Origin: an uncultured bacterium
Lineage (GTDB): Bacteria > Cyanobacteriota > Vampirovibrionia > Gastranaerophilales > Gastranaerophilaceae
NCBI GenBank assembly: GCA_949035555.1
Contig: CAROLD010000017.1
Location: forward strand, 1-43,730
Reading direction: 5' to 3'
Length of the DNA stretch: 43,730 nucleotides
Numbering within the stretch: position 1 is the stretch's first letter; every line of letters starts with the position of its first letter. This document shows positions 8,761 through 18,069 of this stretch, piece by piece. The notes beneath the pieces are model-generated. The model was given only the letters and a program-made list of their open reading frames with translations, was not told the DNA's origin and did no database searches. A program made the translations under genes and the position numbers.

Positions 8761-9417
8761 TTACTTTACCATAAAGGGAATTAATTCGTCAAAAATTTCG
8801 AAAATCGGTGGTATAAGTTCCGCAACAGGACATTCTTCGTCCATCTCAAGTGTAATTGTCGGGATATTACGCTCAACCCCGCAGTATGTGCCGAAACTTC
8901 CCGGGGTAGGGTAGCCTATACTTGTCTCTACAGGATATTTTATGATAGAAGAAATCATTTCAGCAATCAATTTTGCATCTCCGTCATAGTTAACAACTTT
9001 ATACGGTGTATGCAGTGTCAGGACAAGGGTTGGAGAGTATTTTTTTATAGTATCAATTAGAAACTGTGTTTCAATTTCACTTGCAGGAGATTTGCCACCA
9101 TAATAATTTGTTGTCTCATCGTCACAAGTTGCATTATCTCCTTCATTTTTACCCCAGTTTTTTGTCGGGAAATTACGGTTGAGGTCAACTCCGTTAGCGT
9201 TTGTCCTTGTGCCTCGAGCCATTCCGTCAGGATTTAAACAAGGTATAAAAAGCATTCCCGTATGAGAATGTGTTTTCAAATACTCATGAATAAGAAATTT
9301 GCCCTGCGGTTCGTCTCCGTGAACAACACCGATAATTAAAATATTATTTTTTCCGTTTTTTCCAATAAGTTCTACGGTATTGCCAAGTTTAGTGTTTACA
9401 GAATCTAAAATTTCCAT
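8761..9417 (-). CDS. M14-type zinc carboxypeptidase (MpaA-like)
   Basis: 218 residues from the ATG at 9417 (AGGGG six bases upstream, overlapping the ftsY stop codon; a TTG at 9423 is less likely). The zinc motif is H-G-D-E in IGVVHGDEPQG. Then come CLNPDGMARGTRTNANGVDLN, RNFPT, a third ligand His in LTLHTPY, and a C-terminal catalytic glutamate in TLEMDEE. This is the short M14 form seen in murein-peptide amidases such as MpaA, which remove gamma-D-Glu-linked diaminopimelate during wall recycling. No signal peptide is visible, which fits a cytosolic recycling role. Aspartate/lysine-pathway gene lysC is two genes upstream. The enzyme class is solid and the substrate is inferred. Confidence 0.82.
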   Translation of the reverse strand: MEILDSVNTKLGNTVELIGKNGKNNILIIGVVHGDEPQGKFLIHEYLKTHSHTGMLFIPCLNPDGMARGTRTNANGVDLNRNFPTKNWGKNEGDNATCDDETTNYYGGKSPASEIETQFLIDTIKKYSPTLVLTLHTPYKVVNYDGDAKLIAEMISSIIKYPVETSIGYPTPGSFGTYCGVERNIPTITLEMDEECPVAELIPPIFEIFDELIPFMVK

Positions 9418-9426
9418 ACACAACCC

Positions 9427-10344
9427 CTAGTTAAATAATGCATCAATAAAATCCTGAGGGTTAAATGCTTTTAAATCTTCCATTTTTTCGCCTACGCCGA
9501 CAAGTTTTACTGGAAGCTGCATTTCTTTTGCGATTGCGATAATTATTGCACCTTTTGCACTTCCGTCAAGCTTTGTCAGTGCAACGCTTGTAAGATTTAC
9601 AGCTTCCGAGAATACTTTTGCCTGCTGTAATCCGTTTTGTCCCGTATTTGCATCAATTACGAGAATGCTTTCTCTCAGGACTTCTGGAGCTTGTTTATCA
9701 ATAACAGTCTTAATCTTTTTCAATTCTTCCATAAGGTTGAATTTGTTTTGCAATCTTCCTGCTGTATCAACCAAAATCACATCATAGTGTTCATTTTTAG
9801 CCTTTTGAATTGCCTCATAAACAACTGACGCGGGGTCAGCTTTATCACGGCGCACAATATCAGCACCTGCTCGTTCTGACCAGATATTTAACTGTTCTTC
9901 TGCCGCAGCTCGAAAAGTATCGCCTGCTGCAATGAGAACCTTTTTGCCCTCTTGCTTAAATCGGTATGCCATTTTTGCAATCAGGGTGGTTTTTCCCGCA
10001 CCGTTCACCCCTGTAATAAAATAAATATTAAGTTCGTTTTCTTTATAATTTAATTCTGTAGAACCCGCGATATTGAGGGTTTTGTTAAATTCTTCTTTTA
10101 GAAAATTTTTTAATTCTGACGGTTTGGAATTCTTTTTAGCACGAAGACTGTCGACAAGTTCAGCCGCATAAGAAACCCCTAAATCCGCACTGATTAGTGT
10201 ATCTTCAATATCCTCAAGTGCAAATTCCGAATACTGTTCTTCATTTTCGTCAACATTAGACAAAACATTTCCGACAAGAGACTGTGCGGTGTTTGAAACC
10301 GTTTGTTTTAAATTTTCAAATTTATCCTTAAAAAATCCGAACAT
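9427..10344 (-). CDS. ftsY: Signal recognition particle receptor FtsY
   Basis: SRP receptor GTPase that brings ribosome-SRP complexes to the inner membrane. I start it at 10344 (MFGFFKDKFENLKQ, a typical amphipathic FtsY membrane-targeting helix); the in-frame upstream extension to 10404 lies inside lysC. 305 residues: a short acidic N-domain with four-helix bundle, then the G domain with GVNGAGKTTLIAKM, DTFRAAAEEQL, DTAGRLQNK and TKLDGSAKG. The last motif continues with A where the family usually has a second G. It overlaps the 3' end of lysC by nothing after this start choice and leads directly into the M14 gene. Confidence 0.95.
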   Translation of the reverse strand: MFGFFKDKFENLKQTVSNTAQSLVGNVLSNVDENEEQYSEFALEDIEDTLISADLGVSYAAELVDSLRAKKNSKPSELKNFLKEEFNKTLNIAGSTELNYKENELNIYFITGVNGAGKTTLIAKMAYRFKQEGKKVLIAAGDTFRAAAEEQLNIWSERAGADIVRRDKADPASVVYEAIQKAKNEHYDVILVDTAGRLQNKFNLMEELKKIKTVIDKQAPEVLRESILVIDANTGQNGLQQAKVFSEAVNLTSVALTKLDGSAKGAIIIAIAKEMQLPVKLVGVGEKMEDLKAFNPQDFIDALFN

Positions 10345-10354
10345 AGCATTAACT

Positions 10355-11620
10355 CTATACGTCAGGAAGAGTGCCTTTGACCTCAGCAACTTCATCACAT
10401 TCAAGATTGAAAACGCTGTGAAGCGCTTTTACGGCTTTTTGGGCATCTTCTTTGTTTATTAAACAGCTGATTTTAATTTCACTTGTTGAAATCATACGGA
10501 TGTTAATTCCTGTTTCCGCAAGGGTTTTAAACATTGTTGATGCAATACCGGGTCTGTCAATCATGCCTGCACCGATAATTGAAATTTTTGCAATATCGCT
10601 GTCGATTTTTACATCTGCCGCACCAAGTCTTGTTTTAACTTCGTTCAAAATTTGAGTTGCTTTCGGAAGATCTTCTTCATTGATAGTGAAAGCAATGTCA
10701 TTAGTGTTTGAAGCTTTTCTTGCATAAGATTGGATAATCATATCAACTGAAACATTTTCATCTGCAAGGCATCCGAATAATGTTGCCGCTTCACCCGGTG
10801 TATCCGGAATATCGCAAACAACAACTCTTACTTGTGATAAATCAGCAGCAACACCTGCTACAGGTTTATTTATTTCCATTTTTTCAACTCCTACAATTAG
10901 TGTTCCCAAATTATCAAGTTTAAAACTGCTTCTTACACGAAGAGGTACTGCGTATTGTTTAGCGGTTTCAACACTTCTCGGATGAAGCACATTTGCACCT
11001 GCGTGAGCCAGTTCAAGCATTTCTTCATACGAAATTATATCCAATCTTGAAGCGTTAGGGACAACTCTCGGGTCTGTTGTGTAAACTCCTTCAACATCTG
11101 TATAAATATCACATCTTTCGGCATTTAAAGCTGCGGCGAGCGCGACTGCTGATGTATCAGAACCACCGCGGCCGAGGGTTGTTATTTCACCGTCTTCGGT
11201 TACTCCCTGAAATCCTGCTACAACTATTATATTGCCTTCATCTAAATTTTTTCTTAATTTGTCAGTTTTAATATCAATAATGCGGGCTTTTGAATGTACA
11301 TTTTCTGTTAAAATTCCAATCTGCATTGCATTAAAACTAACAGCTTTGTGTCCCATTGCTTGAATTGCCATTGTCAAAAGCGCAATAGAAACGCACTCTC
11401 CTGTTGACAGAAGCATATCCATTTCGCGTCCTGAAGGGTTAGGATTCAGGTCTCTTGCCATTTTAACAAGGTGATCTGTTGTGTGTCCCATTGCTGAAAC
11501 TACTACTACTACATCATTTCCGTTATTCTTTTCTCTTATGACGGTTTGGGCAACATTTTTTATTTTATCGGTGTCTGCAACCGATGTTCCGCCAAATTTT
11601 TGAACTATTACTTTTCTCAA
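10355..11620 (-). CDS. lysC: Aspartate kinase
   Basis: First step of the aspartate pathway (lysine/diaminopimelate, threonine, methionine). 421 residues of the monofunctional class. KFGGTSVAD is at 8-16, the catalytic GRGGSDTSAVALAAAL block at about 150-165, and YTTDPR soon after. The C-terminal third holds two ACT domains for feedback control (one begins around DLSQVRVVV, the other around DIAKISIIGAGM). The start is a TTG at 11620, with AGGGA about ten bases upstream. It is part of the minus-strand string and ends 10 bases before the chosen ftsY start. Confidence 0.95.
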   Translation of the reverse strand: MRKVIVQKFGGTSVADTDKIKNVAQTVIREKNNGNDVVVVVSAMGHTTDHLVKMARDLNPNPSGREMDMLLSTGECVSIALLTMAIQAMGHKAVSFNAMQIGILTENVHSKARIIDIKTDKLRKNLDEGNIIVVAGFQGVTEDGEITTLGRGGSDTSAVALAAALNAERCDIYTDVEGVYTTDPRVVPNASRLDIISYEEMLELAHAGANVLHPRSVETAKQYAVPLRVRSSFKLDNLGTLIVGVEKMEINKPVAGVAADLSQVRVVVCDIPDTPGEAATLFGCLADENVSVDMIIQSYARKASNTNDIAFTINEEDLPKATQILNEVKTRLGAADVKIDSDIAKISIIGAGMIDRPGIASTMFKTLAETGINIRMISTSEIKISCLINKEDAQKAVKALHSVFNLECDEVAEVKGTLPDV

Positions 11621-11621
11621 T

Positions 11622-13109
11622 TTAACTATTTCCCTGTATATCTATTAAAATATTTTCAAGTTCCTGTTTTTCATTTTCGTACTCAAACTTCCCGTGAACT
11701 TGAGCTTTTTGTGCAACTGAAATTGCTTCCTTTATATTATATTCACAAATGTTATCTTTGACAAGAGTGTATAGCGTGAAAAATAATAAATTTAACACTT
11801 CGCAATTTTCATTGTTAAGTTTTTCTGCTCTGCGAAGCTTGCGTGCGGCATCAGCGAAGTCGGAAATACTGATAAGCCATTTCGCATAATCAATAAAACC
11901 ACAGGTATATTCAGGTGTTTCTGCTATAAATTTTTCATAATATTCGCGAATTTTACAATTATCACCGATTGATTTGTAGCAGTTAGCCAGATGAAGATAG
12001 TTATAAACCTGTTTTTTATCGGTACGGAGTGCTTTTTTAAACATTTCAACAGCATCCTGAACTTTACCTTGATTTATCCATTCAAGTCCGATTGCTTCCT
12101 GAATATAAACATTTTCACCGTATTTTTCTTTAAGTTCATTCAGGATGGTGAAATCTTGTTCATAAGCATTCACAAGTGCAAGACCAATTTTGGGACCGAG
12201 GTAATTTGTCCGCTGTTCAAGAGCTTTTTCAAATTGGGCTTTTGCTTTTGAAAATTCAAACAATCTAATGTATGCTCTTCCCCATTCAAAATGCAAAGAT
12301 GGGTCATCAAGTTCGTTAAACATTGCTTTCTGAAATATATTTTCTGTTTTTTCAATGTCTTTTTGAATAGAATAAATTTCACCAAGAATAAAATATGCAG
12401 GAAGCATTTGTTTATTAATTTCAAGAACTTTTTTTGCATATTTTTCAGCTTCTGCATAATCGGATTTCAAGAGTTTAAGATTTGCATATTCATAAATGCT
12501 GCCTTCATTTGGTGCAACTTTTGCAAGGAACTGAAGTTTCATTTCAGCGGCTTCATAGTCGTTTAATTTAACTTCCATAACGGCAGACAAAAGTATTGCA
12601 GTGAAGTTGTATTTGCTGATTTTAATTGCACTTAAAAATTTGTCACGTGCAAGTGCGTATTTTTTTTGCTTCATTAAAACCATGCCCCAGCCAGTTTGAA
12701 CATCAGTATTAAAAGGGGTTACTTTGTCAGCTTTTTCAAAGGAAACAAGTGCATCTTCAAGTTTTTCACAGTTCAAATAACACATTCCAAGACGGAGCCA
12801 AATTTCTTTGTCCTGAGGATTAAGTTTGGCGGATTGCTCGTAGTATTCTCCTGCCTGTTTAAATTCACCGCGAAACTCGTAAATTTTTCCAAGATATTTG
12901 TAAACCATATCATCTTGGTTTGATATATCAAGAGCTTTTTTCAGTAAAATTTCGGCTTCGTCGAATTTATTACTTTCAATAAGTTTTTTTGCTTTATTGA
13001 CGTATGCTACTGTCGGCAGTGATTGTATTATAGAGTCACTTTTGTACTTATCGACAGAAAAATTTAAGTCTTTTATATTTTCACAAATATTTTTTACCCA
13101 GCTAAACAA
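11622..13109 (-). CDS. Tetratricopeptide-repeat protein
   Basis: 495 residues made almost entirely of TPR-like helix pairs from about residue 36 (AKKLIESNKFDEAEILLKKA) to 450. Typical TPR positions are visible, e.g. YKYLGKIYEFRGEFKQAGEY and LRLGMCYLNCEKLEDALVSF. There is no signal peptide or enzyme domain, so it is probably a cytosolic scaffold. The start is a TTG at 13109 with GAGAGG seven bases upstream. It overlaps the 3' end of the kdsC-like gene by 16 bases and lies one base from lysC, so translation is probably coupled. Function is not deducible. Confidence 0.85.
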   Translation of the reverse strand: MFSWVKNICENIKDLNFSVDKYKSDSIIQSLPTVAYVNKAKKLIESNKFDEAEILLKKALDISNQDDMVYKYLGKIYEFRGEFKQAGEYYEQSAKLNPQDKEIWLRLGMCYLNCEKLEDALVSFEKADKVTPFNTDVQTGWGMVLMKQKKYALARDKFLSAIKISKYNFTAILLSAVMEVKLNDYEAAEMKLQFLAKVAPNEGSIYEYANLKLLKSDYAEAEKYAKKVLEINKQMLPAYFILGEIYSIQKDIEKTENIFQKAMFNELDDPSLHFEWGRAYIRLFEFSKAKAQFEKALEQRTNYLGPKIGLALVNAYEQDFTILNELKEKYGENVYIQEAIGLEWINQGKVQDAVEMFKKALRTDKKQVYNYLHLANCYKSIGDNCKIREYYEKFIAETPEYTCGFIDYAKWLISISDFADAARKLRRAEKLNNENCEVLNLLFFTLYTLVKDNICEYNIKEAISVAQKAQVHGKFEYENEKQELENILIDIQGNS

Positions 13110-13615
13110 TCCGCTACCTCTCTGAATGCTCCGTTTCCGGCTTCACTTGTTGTAATTTGTATTCCCTGAACCATTTTAACCTTTTTTACCGCATGCGGAA
13201 CTGTAATTTTGTATTTTGCATAATTCAGACATTCGATATCGTTTACGTCATCACCAATATAAACGTATTCTTCCTGTGAAAGGTTATATCTTTCTACAAT
13301 ATCTTTCAGCACCTCGATTTTTATTCTGATATTCTGATGAATTTCTTTTATCTGAAATTTTTTTGCCATTGTTTCTATTGCAGAATTTTTTTCACCTGAA
13401 ATTATCGCAATTTCGTAACCGCTTTTTCTCAACAGTGAAAACCCCATTACATCTTTGAAATTGAGTTTGCGTGACATTGTAAAATCTTCATTAATATAAA
13501 CACAGTTATCTGTTACAACACCGTCAAAGTCGGTTATTACCATCTTTATTGACTTCGGCAAATTCAAATTTTGCATTTTGTTATTTTCTGTCCTAACCGT
13601 CTTAACAAACTCCAT
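13094..13615 (-). CDS. KdsC-type HAD phosphatase (3-deoxy-D-manno-octulosonate 8-phosphate phosphatase-like)
   Basis: HAD superfamily type C0 phosphatase of the KdsC/NeuA-C group. The nucleophile motif is TDFDGVVTD, motif II is IISGEKNSA, and motif IV is IGDDVNDIECL. The length (160-173 residues) and absence of a cap domain match KdsC, which makes free KDO for lipopolysaccharide. Related enzymes act on sialic-acid-like sugars or KDN phosphate. There are two possible starts: ATG 13615 (only about five bases downstream of the expected transcript start) or ATG 13576, which is closer to the usual KdsC N-terminus but has an SD-like AGGA too far upstream. First gene of the minus-strand string. Confidence 0.82.
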   Translation of the reverse strand: MEFVKTVRTENNKMQNLNLPKSIKMVITDFDGVVTDNCVYINEDFTMSRKLNFKDVMGFSLLRKSGYEIAIISGEKNSAIETMAKKFQIKEIHQNIRIKIEVLKDIVERYNLSQEEYVYIGDDVNDIECLNYAKYKITVPHAVKKVKMVQGIQITTSEAGNGAFREVADCLAG

Positions 13616-13622
13616 ACTCTTT

Positions 13623-13635
13623 GGTATAATTATAA
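13623..13635. promoter_or_regulatory. Divergent overlapping -10 boxes between kdsC-like and sensor-kinase genes
   Basis: GGTATAATTATAACAT contains TATAAT on the plus strand (13623-13628) and an extended -10, TGTTATAAT, on the minus strand (13635-13627). Both divergent genes therefore appear to share one short promoter core. The minus-strand transcript would begin about five bases before the ATG at 13615. No convincing -35 is seen for either. Confidence 0.4.
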
Positions 13636-13681
13636 CATAGATTGCGAAAATTTTAAGTCTGTAGAGAGTAAAAAGTAATAA

Positions 13682-14962
13682 ATGTTTTCATATTTTTATA
13701 TCATTAATATTGGAGTTATCATTGTATTTGTGTGTTTGTTTTTTATATTTAGAAAGACAAACAAAAGATGGTCAAAAATTAATGATTATCTGGGCAAAGT
13801 AACCACAACCGTTGACTCAATTCGTTACGGAAATCTTTCAACAAAAATTGAAAAAGTTGAACATCCGACATATCAAAACGTAACGGACAGTATCAATAGA
13901 ATGGTTGAAACTCTCAATGACAGAGAAAAAATGATTATTGAATATCAGGCTGAATTGATGCGCCAGAACAAACTTCTTGAATCAGTTATTAATTCGCTTT
14001 CTGACGGAATTCTGATTATTAATGAAAAGTTTGATATTCTGCGTGCGACTCCTAAAATTTTGAAATGGTTCGGCATAAAAGGTAAAGATATTATCGGAAA
14101 AAATGTGTTTGATTTTATACAACTTACTGATGATAACGCAAATGTTGAAAAAATGAACAATATGGAGATTTTTATTAAACACACTCCGACAAATAATTTC
14201 GTAATAAACTCCCAGCCGCTATCGTCTTTGGAAAAAAAGCGTTATGTTTTGATTATCAAAGATATTACAACAGAAAAAGAAATCGAAACCTTGAAAGAAG
14301 ATTTTGTTGCGACTTTAACACATGACCTCAAAGTTCCGATTGTTGCGGCGTCAAATATGATTGAGCTGTTTTTAGCAAAAAAATTCGGTGATATTTCCGG
14401 TAAGCAAGAATTTGCACTAAACAGTATGAAATCGTCAAATAACGAACTTTTAGACCTTGTTCAAATACTTCTTGAAACATATAAAATTAAAGAAAAAGGG
14501 ATTAAACTCTGCAAAGAAAGTGTTGAGCTGAATAGTTTTGTGGAAGAAATCGTTGAGGAAATGCAGGGAATTGCATATGATAACAAGATTAAAATCATAT
14601 TCCATCCGTCTGCTGCAAGTCCTGTTCTGTCAATTGACCCGATGCAGTTTCAGCGTGTTGTAAAAAATTTAATTTCTAATGCCATAGACCACAGTAACAC
14701 CAAAGAATTTATTGAAGTTGACGTTGGATGTATTGATAATTTTGTGACAGTCTGTGTAATTGATTTTGGGCAGGGGATCCCGAAAAAAGAAATAAAAATG
14801 ATTTTTAACAAATACTATTCTGCCGCAAAAAAATTGCGGAAGGTTGGTACTGGGCTTGGATTATATTTGTCCCAGCAGATTGCAGAAGCTCATGGCGGTG
14901 AAATTACTGTAACAAGTGAGGAAAATGTACGCACCGAATTTTGCGTAAAAATTCCCGTGTAG
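13682..14962 (+). CDS. Membrane-anchored sensor histidine kinase with PAS domain
   Basis: 426 residues. One N-terminal membrane helix (about 4-24) is followed by a HAMP-like linker (to about 85), a helical connector, a PAS domain (about 95-200; INEKFDILRATPKILKWFGI), a HisKA dimerisation helix with the phosphoacceptor H214 in THDLKVP, and a HATPase domain with N329/N333 in NLISNAIDHS, DFGQGIP (361-367) and GTGLGLYLS (389-397). There is almost no periplasmic loop, so it probably senses a cytosolic or membrane signal. No response regulator is adjacent, making it an orphan kinase here. The upstream -10 is shared with the divergent kdsC-like gene. Confidence 0.93.
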   Translation: MFSYFYIINIGVIIVFVCLFFIFRKTNKRWSKINDYLGKVTTTVDSIRYGNLSTKIEKVEHPTYQNVTDSINRMVETLNDREKMIIEYQAELMRQNKLLESVINSLSDGILIINEKFDILRATPKILKWFGIKGKDIIGKNVFDFIQLTDDNANVEKMNNMEIFIKHTPTNNFVINSQPLSSLEKKRYVLIIKDITTEKEIETLKEDFVATLTHDLKVPIVAASNMIELFLAKKFGDISGKQEFALNSMKSSNNELLDLVQILLETYKIKEKGIKLCKESVELNSFVEEIVEEMQGIAYDNKIKIIFHPSAASPVLSIDPMQFQRVVKNLISNAIDHSNTKEFIEVDVGCIDNFVTVCVIDFGQGIPKKEIKMIFNKYYSAAKKLRKVGTGLGLYLSQQIAEAHGGEITVTSEENVRTEFCVKIPV

Positions 14963-15076
14963 ATTTGTATTATTCCTTTCTGTGCGCTGTAGTTAATTAT
15001 CAAATAAGGCAAGAGCTATTACTCTTGAAAATTTAGGTTTTTTAGGTTATCTTTGTGTGTAAAAAGAGGGCTTTTG

Positions 15077-16039
15077 ATGGGCAATAATACGGGGCTTAAT
15101 TTGAGATTGATTGCAGAAAACTGCGGGTTGTTTAACAACACGGACTTGACTGCTGTGACTGCAAGAATTGATGCCTTGAAAGAGCAGTATTCTCAAAAAG
15201 ATTTGATTACTATTTATAACTACTTGCTTTTAAATGCTGTAGAACCAGATGTTATTATGTACCTTATTCGTTGTGTGGATATGTATAGAGACCCTTCAAG
15301 TCTTGAAGTTCTGGTGGATATTTTGCTTTTGAAAAACGGCAGTTATCCGGACGAATCGGTAAAAGAAAAATTTGTTAATGTTCGGGTAATGTGTGCAAAA
15401 GCTATTGCAAACCAGAAAAATACTGATGTTGTTTCGTCTCTTCTATATTGTCTTAATAATAAAAACGAACACTATAAAGTGCGGCTGGCTTGTGCTGATT
15501 CACTTGGCAGGATTGGTGACAGGTTTGCGGTTGCACCATTGATTGATGTTGTCAAAGACGAGGATGAAAAGTCCGTTTATCTTCGCGAAACCGCTGTTTC
15601 TGCTCTCGGACTTCTTGGAGATGCACGCGCGCTTGACCCAATTGTGTCAATTTTAGAAACAAAACAGGGAATAATTAACAAGTTTACCTTTCTAAAAGAG
15701 CGCGCAATAGAAGCGTTGATGAAAATGGGTTTTGGAGAGGCTGAACGTGTATTCAAAGCTCTCAAAAATTCTCTTGCGGATGAATCCGTTCAGATTCGTA
15801 TCAATGCTGTAGAAGCGTTGATGGATTCAGAACATCCGAAAGCCTTTGAAACAATTAAAAAAGTTTTGTTCGAAGATGAAGACATTGAAGTTCGCAAAAA
15901 CGCTATGATTGCGCTTTACAATATGTCTGACAGAAGTATTTTGGATGAAGTTATAAATTCTCCAAGCTTTCCGGATGTATTAAAAATGGAAGCTGTCGGG
16001 ATTATTGAAGAATATGAAAATGATGAGGAAGATGAATAA
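15077..16039 (+). CDS. HEAT-repeat protein
   Basis: 320 residues from the ATG at 15077, chosen because AGAGGG sits six bases upstream; an in-frame TTG at 15053 has no such site. At least four HEAT/PBS-lyase-like repeats are visible from about residue 105 (VRLACADSLGRIGDRFAVAP, LRETAVSALGLLGDARALDP, IRINAVEALMDSEHPKAFE, VRKNAMIALYNM). Such alpha-solenoids act as protein-binding scaffolds; in cyanobacterial relatives some are phycobilin lyases, which is not expected here. It lies two bases before queC, so the two are probably cotranscribed. Confidence 0.85.
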   Translation: MGNNTGLNLRLIAENCGLFNNTDLTAVTARIDALKEQYSQKDLITIYNYLLLNAVEPDVIMYLIRCVDMYRDPSSLEVLVDILLLKNGSYPDESVKEKFVNVRVMCAKAIANQKNTDVVSSLLYCLNNKNEHYKVRLACADSLGRIGDRFAVAPLIDVVKDEDEKSVYLRETAVSALGLLGDARALDPIVSILETKQGIINKFTFLKERAIEALMKMGFGEAERVFKALKNSLADESVQIRINAVEALMDSEHPKAFETIKKVLFEDEDIEVRKNAMIALYNMSDRSILDEVINSPSFPDVLKMEAVGIIEEYENDEEDE

Positions 16040-16041
16040 TT

Positions 16042-16710
16042 ATGGTTAAATCAGCAATACTTTTATCGGGCGGTTTAGACTCTCTTGTAAGTTTGGGTTT
16101 AAAAAAAGAAGAATTGAACATAACTCTTGCATTAACCTTTGATTATGGGCAAAAATCTGCAAAACAGGAAATTGAAACCTCTAAAAAGATTTGCGAATAT
16201 TATAACGTTGAGCATAAAGTTATTAAACTTGACTGGCTGAAAGACATTACGCATACTGCACTATGCTCGGATGCAGAAGTTCCGACAGGAGATGCGCTTA
16301 ATAATCTTGAAAATTCTGCAAAATCCGTCTGGGTGCCAAATCGTAACGGATTGTTTCTAAATATCGCAGGAAGTTTTGCTGATGCTAATGGCTTTGACTA
16401 TATCCTAATCGGTGCAAACAAGGAGGAAGGACAGACTTTTCCTGATAATACTCAGGAATTTATTGATGCAGTAAATCATGAGTTCAAATATTCTACAAGA
16501 AAACAGCCGAATATTATTGCCCCCTTGATAAATTGTGACAAAAATGATATAGTCATGTTAGCTTTGAAAAACAGTATTCCTCTGGAACTTGTTCGAAGCT
16601 GTTATCAAGGAGCAGAGAGACATTGCGGGATATGTGAATCTTGTGTGAGACTTAAATCTGCACTTGACGCAAATCATGATACACAATATATAAAAATACT
16701 ATTTGGTTAA
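16042..16710 (+). CDS. queC: 7-cyano-7-deazaguanine synthase (QueC)
   Basis: Makes preQ0, the precursor of the tRNA nucleoside queuosine, from 7-carboxy-7-deazaguanine with ATP and ammonia. 222 residues. The N-type PP-loop SGGLDS is at 9-14, YGQKSAKQE, VPNRNGLFLNIAGSFA and GANKEEGQTFPD follow, and the C-terminal zinc motif is CYQGAERHCGICESCVRLK (four cysteines). No queD, queE or queF is in the window. It is sandwiched between the HEAT-repeat gene (2 bases) and the DUF366 gene (6 bases). Confidence 0.95.
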   Translation: MVKSAILLSGGLDSLVSLGLKKEELNITLALTFDYGQKSAKQEIETSKKICEYYNVEHKVIKLDWLKDITHTALCSDAEVPTGDALNNLENSAKSVWVPNRNGLFLNIAGSFADANGFDYILIGANKEEGQTFPDNTQEFIDAVNHEFKYSTRKQPNIIAPLINCDKNDIVMLALKNSIPLELVRSCYQGAERHCGICESCVRLKSALDANHDTQYIKILFG

Positions 16711-16716
16711 ACAGGG

Positions 16717-17271
16717 ATGAAAACACTATTTATTGATGATGAAATTAAATATATCGGTTCACAGCTTGCTCCTCACTGGATTTATAAGAACTTTAAAATT
16801 CAAGGAGATGCAATAGTTGCATTCTGCGGAGAATGCGAAGTTAAGCTTACGGAGATGGTTGATATTGAAGACGTTATCAATAATGAGCCGATTTACAGCA
16901 AATATATGTTAAGCTTTATCACAGAACAGTTTAATGTGGATTTGATTGAAGGTGTTCTGAGGCAGAGACTTTTGATGAGTATAATTAAAGAAGCACTTGA
17001 AAAAAGAGGCTTTGTTGTTCGAAGAAACGGGGATGACCTGTTTGTAAACGACAGAAAACTTTCTGTTTCTATTGCGACAAAATCCATGACTTCTGTTCTT
17101 ATACATACCGGTATAAATATTTTATCAGAGGGTGCTCCAATACCTGTTTCAGGACTTGAAAGCGATTTGGGTATAAAAGATATTAAAGATTTTGCAAACG
17201 AAGTCATGAAAACTTATTCTGACGAACTTGAAGATATTGTTCTTGCAAGTACAAAAGTGAGAGGTGTTTAA
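16717..17271 (+). CDS. DUF366 family protein
   Basis: 184 residues. The N-terminal pattern (KTLFIDDEIKYIGSQLAPHW ... GDAIVAFCGECEVKL) and the central IATKSMTSVLIHTGINI block match what I remember of DUF366, a small family without known function found in archaea and scattered bacteria. There are no membrane segments. Conserved-looking polar residues (H in APHW, C-x-x-C in CGEC, T-x-S, H-x-G) suggest an enzyme. It sits six bases after queC and overlaps the start of the SPOR gene by one base (TAATG). Confidence 0.72.
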   Translation: MKTLFIDDEIKYIGSQLAPHWIYKNFKIQGDAIVAFCGECEVKLTEMVDIEDVINNEPIYSKYMLSFITEQFNVDLIEGVLRQRLLMSIIKEALEKRGFVVRRNGDDLFVNDRKLSVSIATKSMTSVLIHTGINILSEGAPIPVSGLESDLGIKDIKDFANEVMKTYSDELEDIVLASTKVRGV

Positions 17272-18023
17272 TGTTAAAAGAAACAGATAAATACGATAGT
17301 TCAGCTCATTTTACATACAATGATTACAAAAGAAAAACCAAAAAAGGTCCCAATAAAGATTTAACAATTTTTGCTTCGGTATTTATCATTGGAGTGTTGA
17401 TAATTTTGGGTTTTGCAAAAATATTATCGCCGAATGTTGATGTTTCAATAATGAACGAAAATGAAATAACTTCTTCAAATATAGAGGACGAAAATACCGG
17501 CTCATCACTTATTGATGACAGACTGAAACGTCTTCAAATGGAAGATGAAGGTAAAAAAGAAGGCGATGAAAAAATATTCTCTCCTGAACTTGATGAAAAA
17601 GTAGTTCTTCCAAAACAAAGACGAAAAACAGTTGGACAAATGGAAGCTGAAATGGCTGATTTGATGAATTCTCAAAAAGAAGAACAGAAACAAAAAGAAG
17701 AAAAAGCCCAAGCAAAAGATAATAAAAAAGAACAATCATCATCTGCGCCATCTCCGTCCGCAGATAAGAAAATTCAATCAGCACCAGTTTCTGCGCAGAA
17801 TGTCAATGCAAAAGTAGTTGTTGGATATTATGCAACAGAAAAGCAAGCTGAGGTTGCAAAATCAATTATTCAGGATGCAGGGGTGAGTGTAACACCGATA
17901 GTTAAGAATTTGGGCGGATATTACACTTTGCAAGTTGGTTCATATTCTTCTCGGGAAAAAGCTCAGCAGGCTGCAAATCAACTATTGAAAAGCAATTTCC
18001 CTGCCCGTGTAATTGCTGATTAA
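17271..18023 (+). CDS. SPOR-domain membrane protein
   Basis: 250 residues: a short cytosolic N-terminus, one membrane helix (about 31-48, IFASVFIIGVLIILGFAKI), a long Glu/Lys/Gln-rich periplasmic linker (about 75-170), and a C-terminal SPOR domain (about 178-250; VVVGYYATEKQAEVAKSII ... YTLQVGSYSSREKAQQAANQL). SPOR domains bind denuded septal peptidoglycan, so a septal location is expected. The architecture is like FtsN/DedD, but without sequence evidence for the FtsN activation motif. The start overlaps the DUF366 stop codon. Confidence 0.88.
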   Translation: MLKETDKYDSSAHFTYNDYKRKTKKGPNKDLTIFASVFIIGVLIILGFAKILSPNVDVSIMNENEITSSNIEDENTGSSLIDDRLKRLQMEDEGKKEGDEKIFSPELDEKVVLPKQRRKTVGQMEAEMADLMNSQKEEQKQKEEKAQAKDNKKEQSSSAPSPSADKKIQSAPVSAQNVNAKVVVGYYATEKQAEVAKSIIQDAGVSVTPIVKNLGGYYTLQVGSYSSREKAQQAANQLLKSNFPARVIAD

Positions 18024-18069
18024 ATAATTAGTAACATATTTGAACACATAGAGCATTAAAAATTTTTAT

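Noticed and set aside
10345..10404. Upstream extension of FtsY to 10404
   Set aside because: The extra 20 residues are coded inside lysC in another frame; MFGFFKDKFENLKQ is a typical FtsY N-terminus.
15053..15076. TTG start for the HEAT-repeat protein
   Set aside because: AGAGGG at six bases from ATG 15077 gives a much better start.
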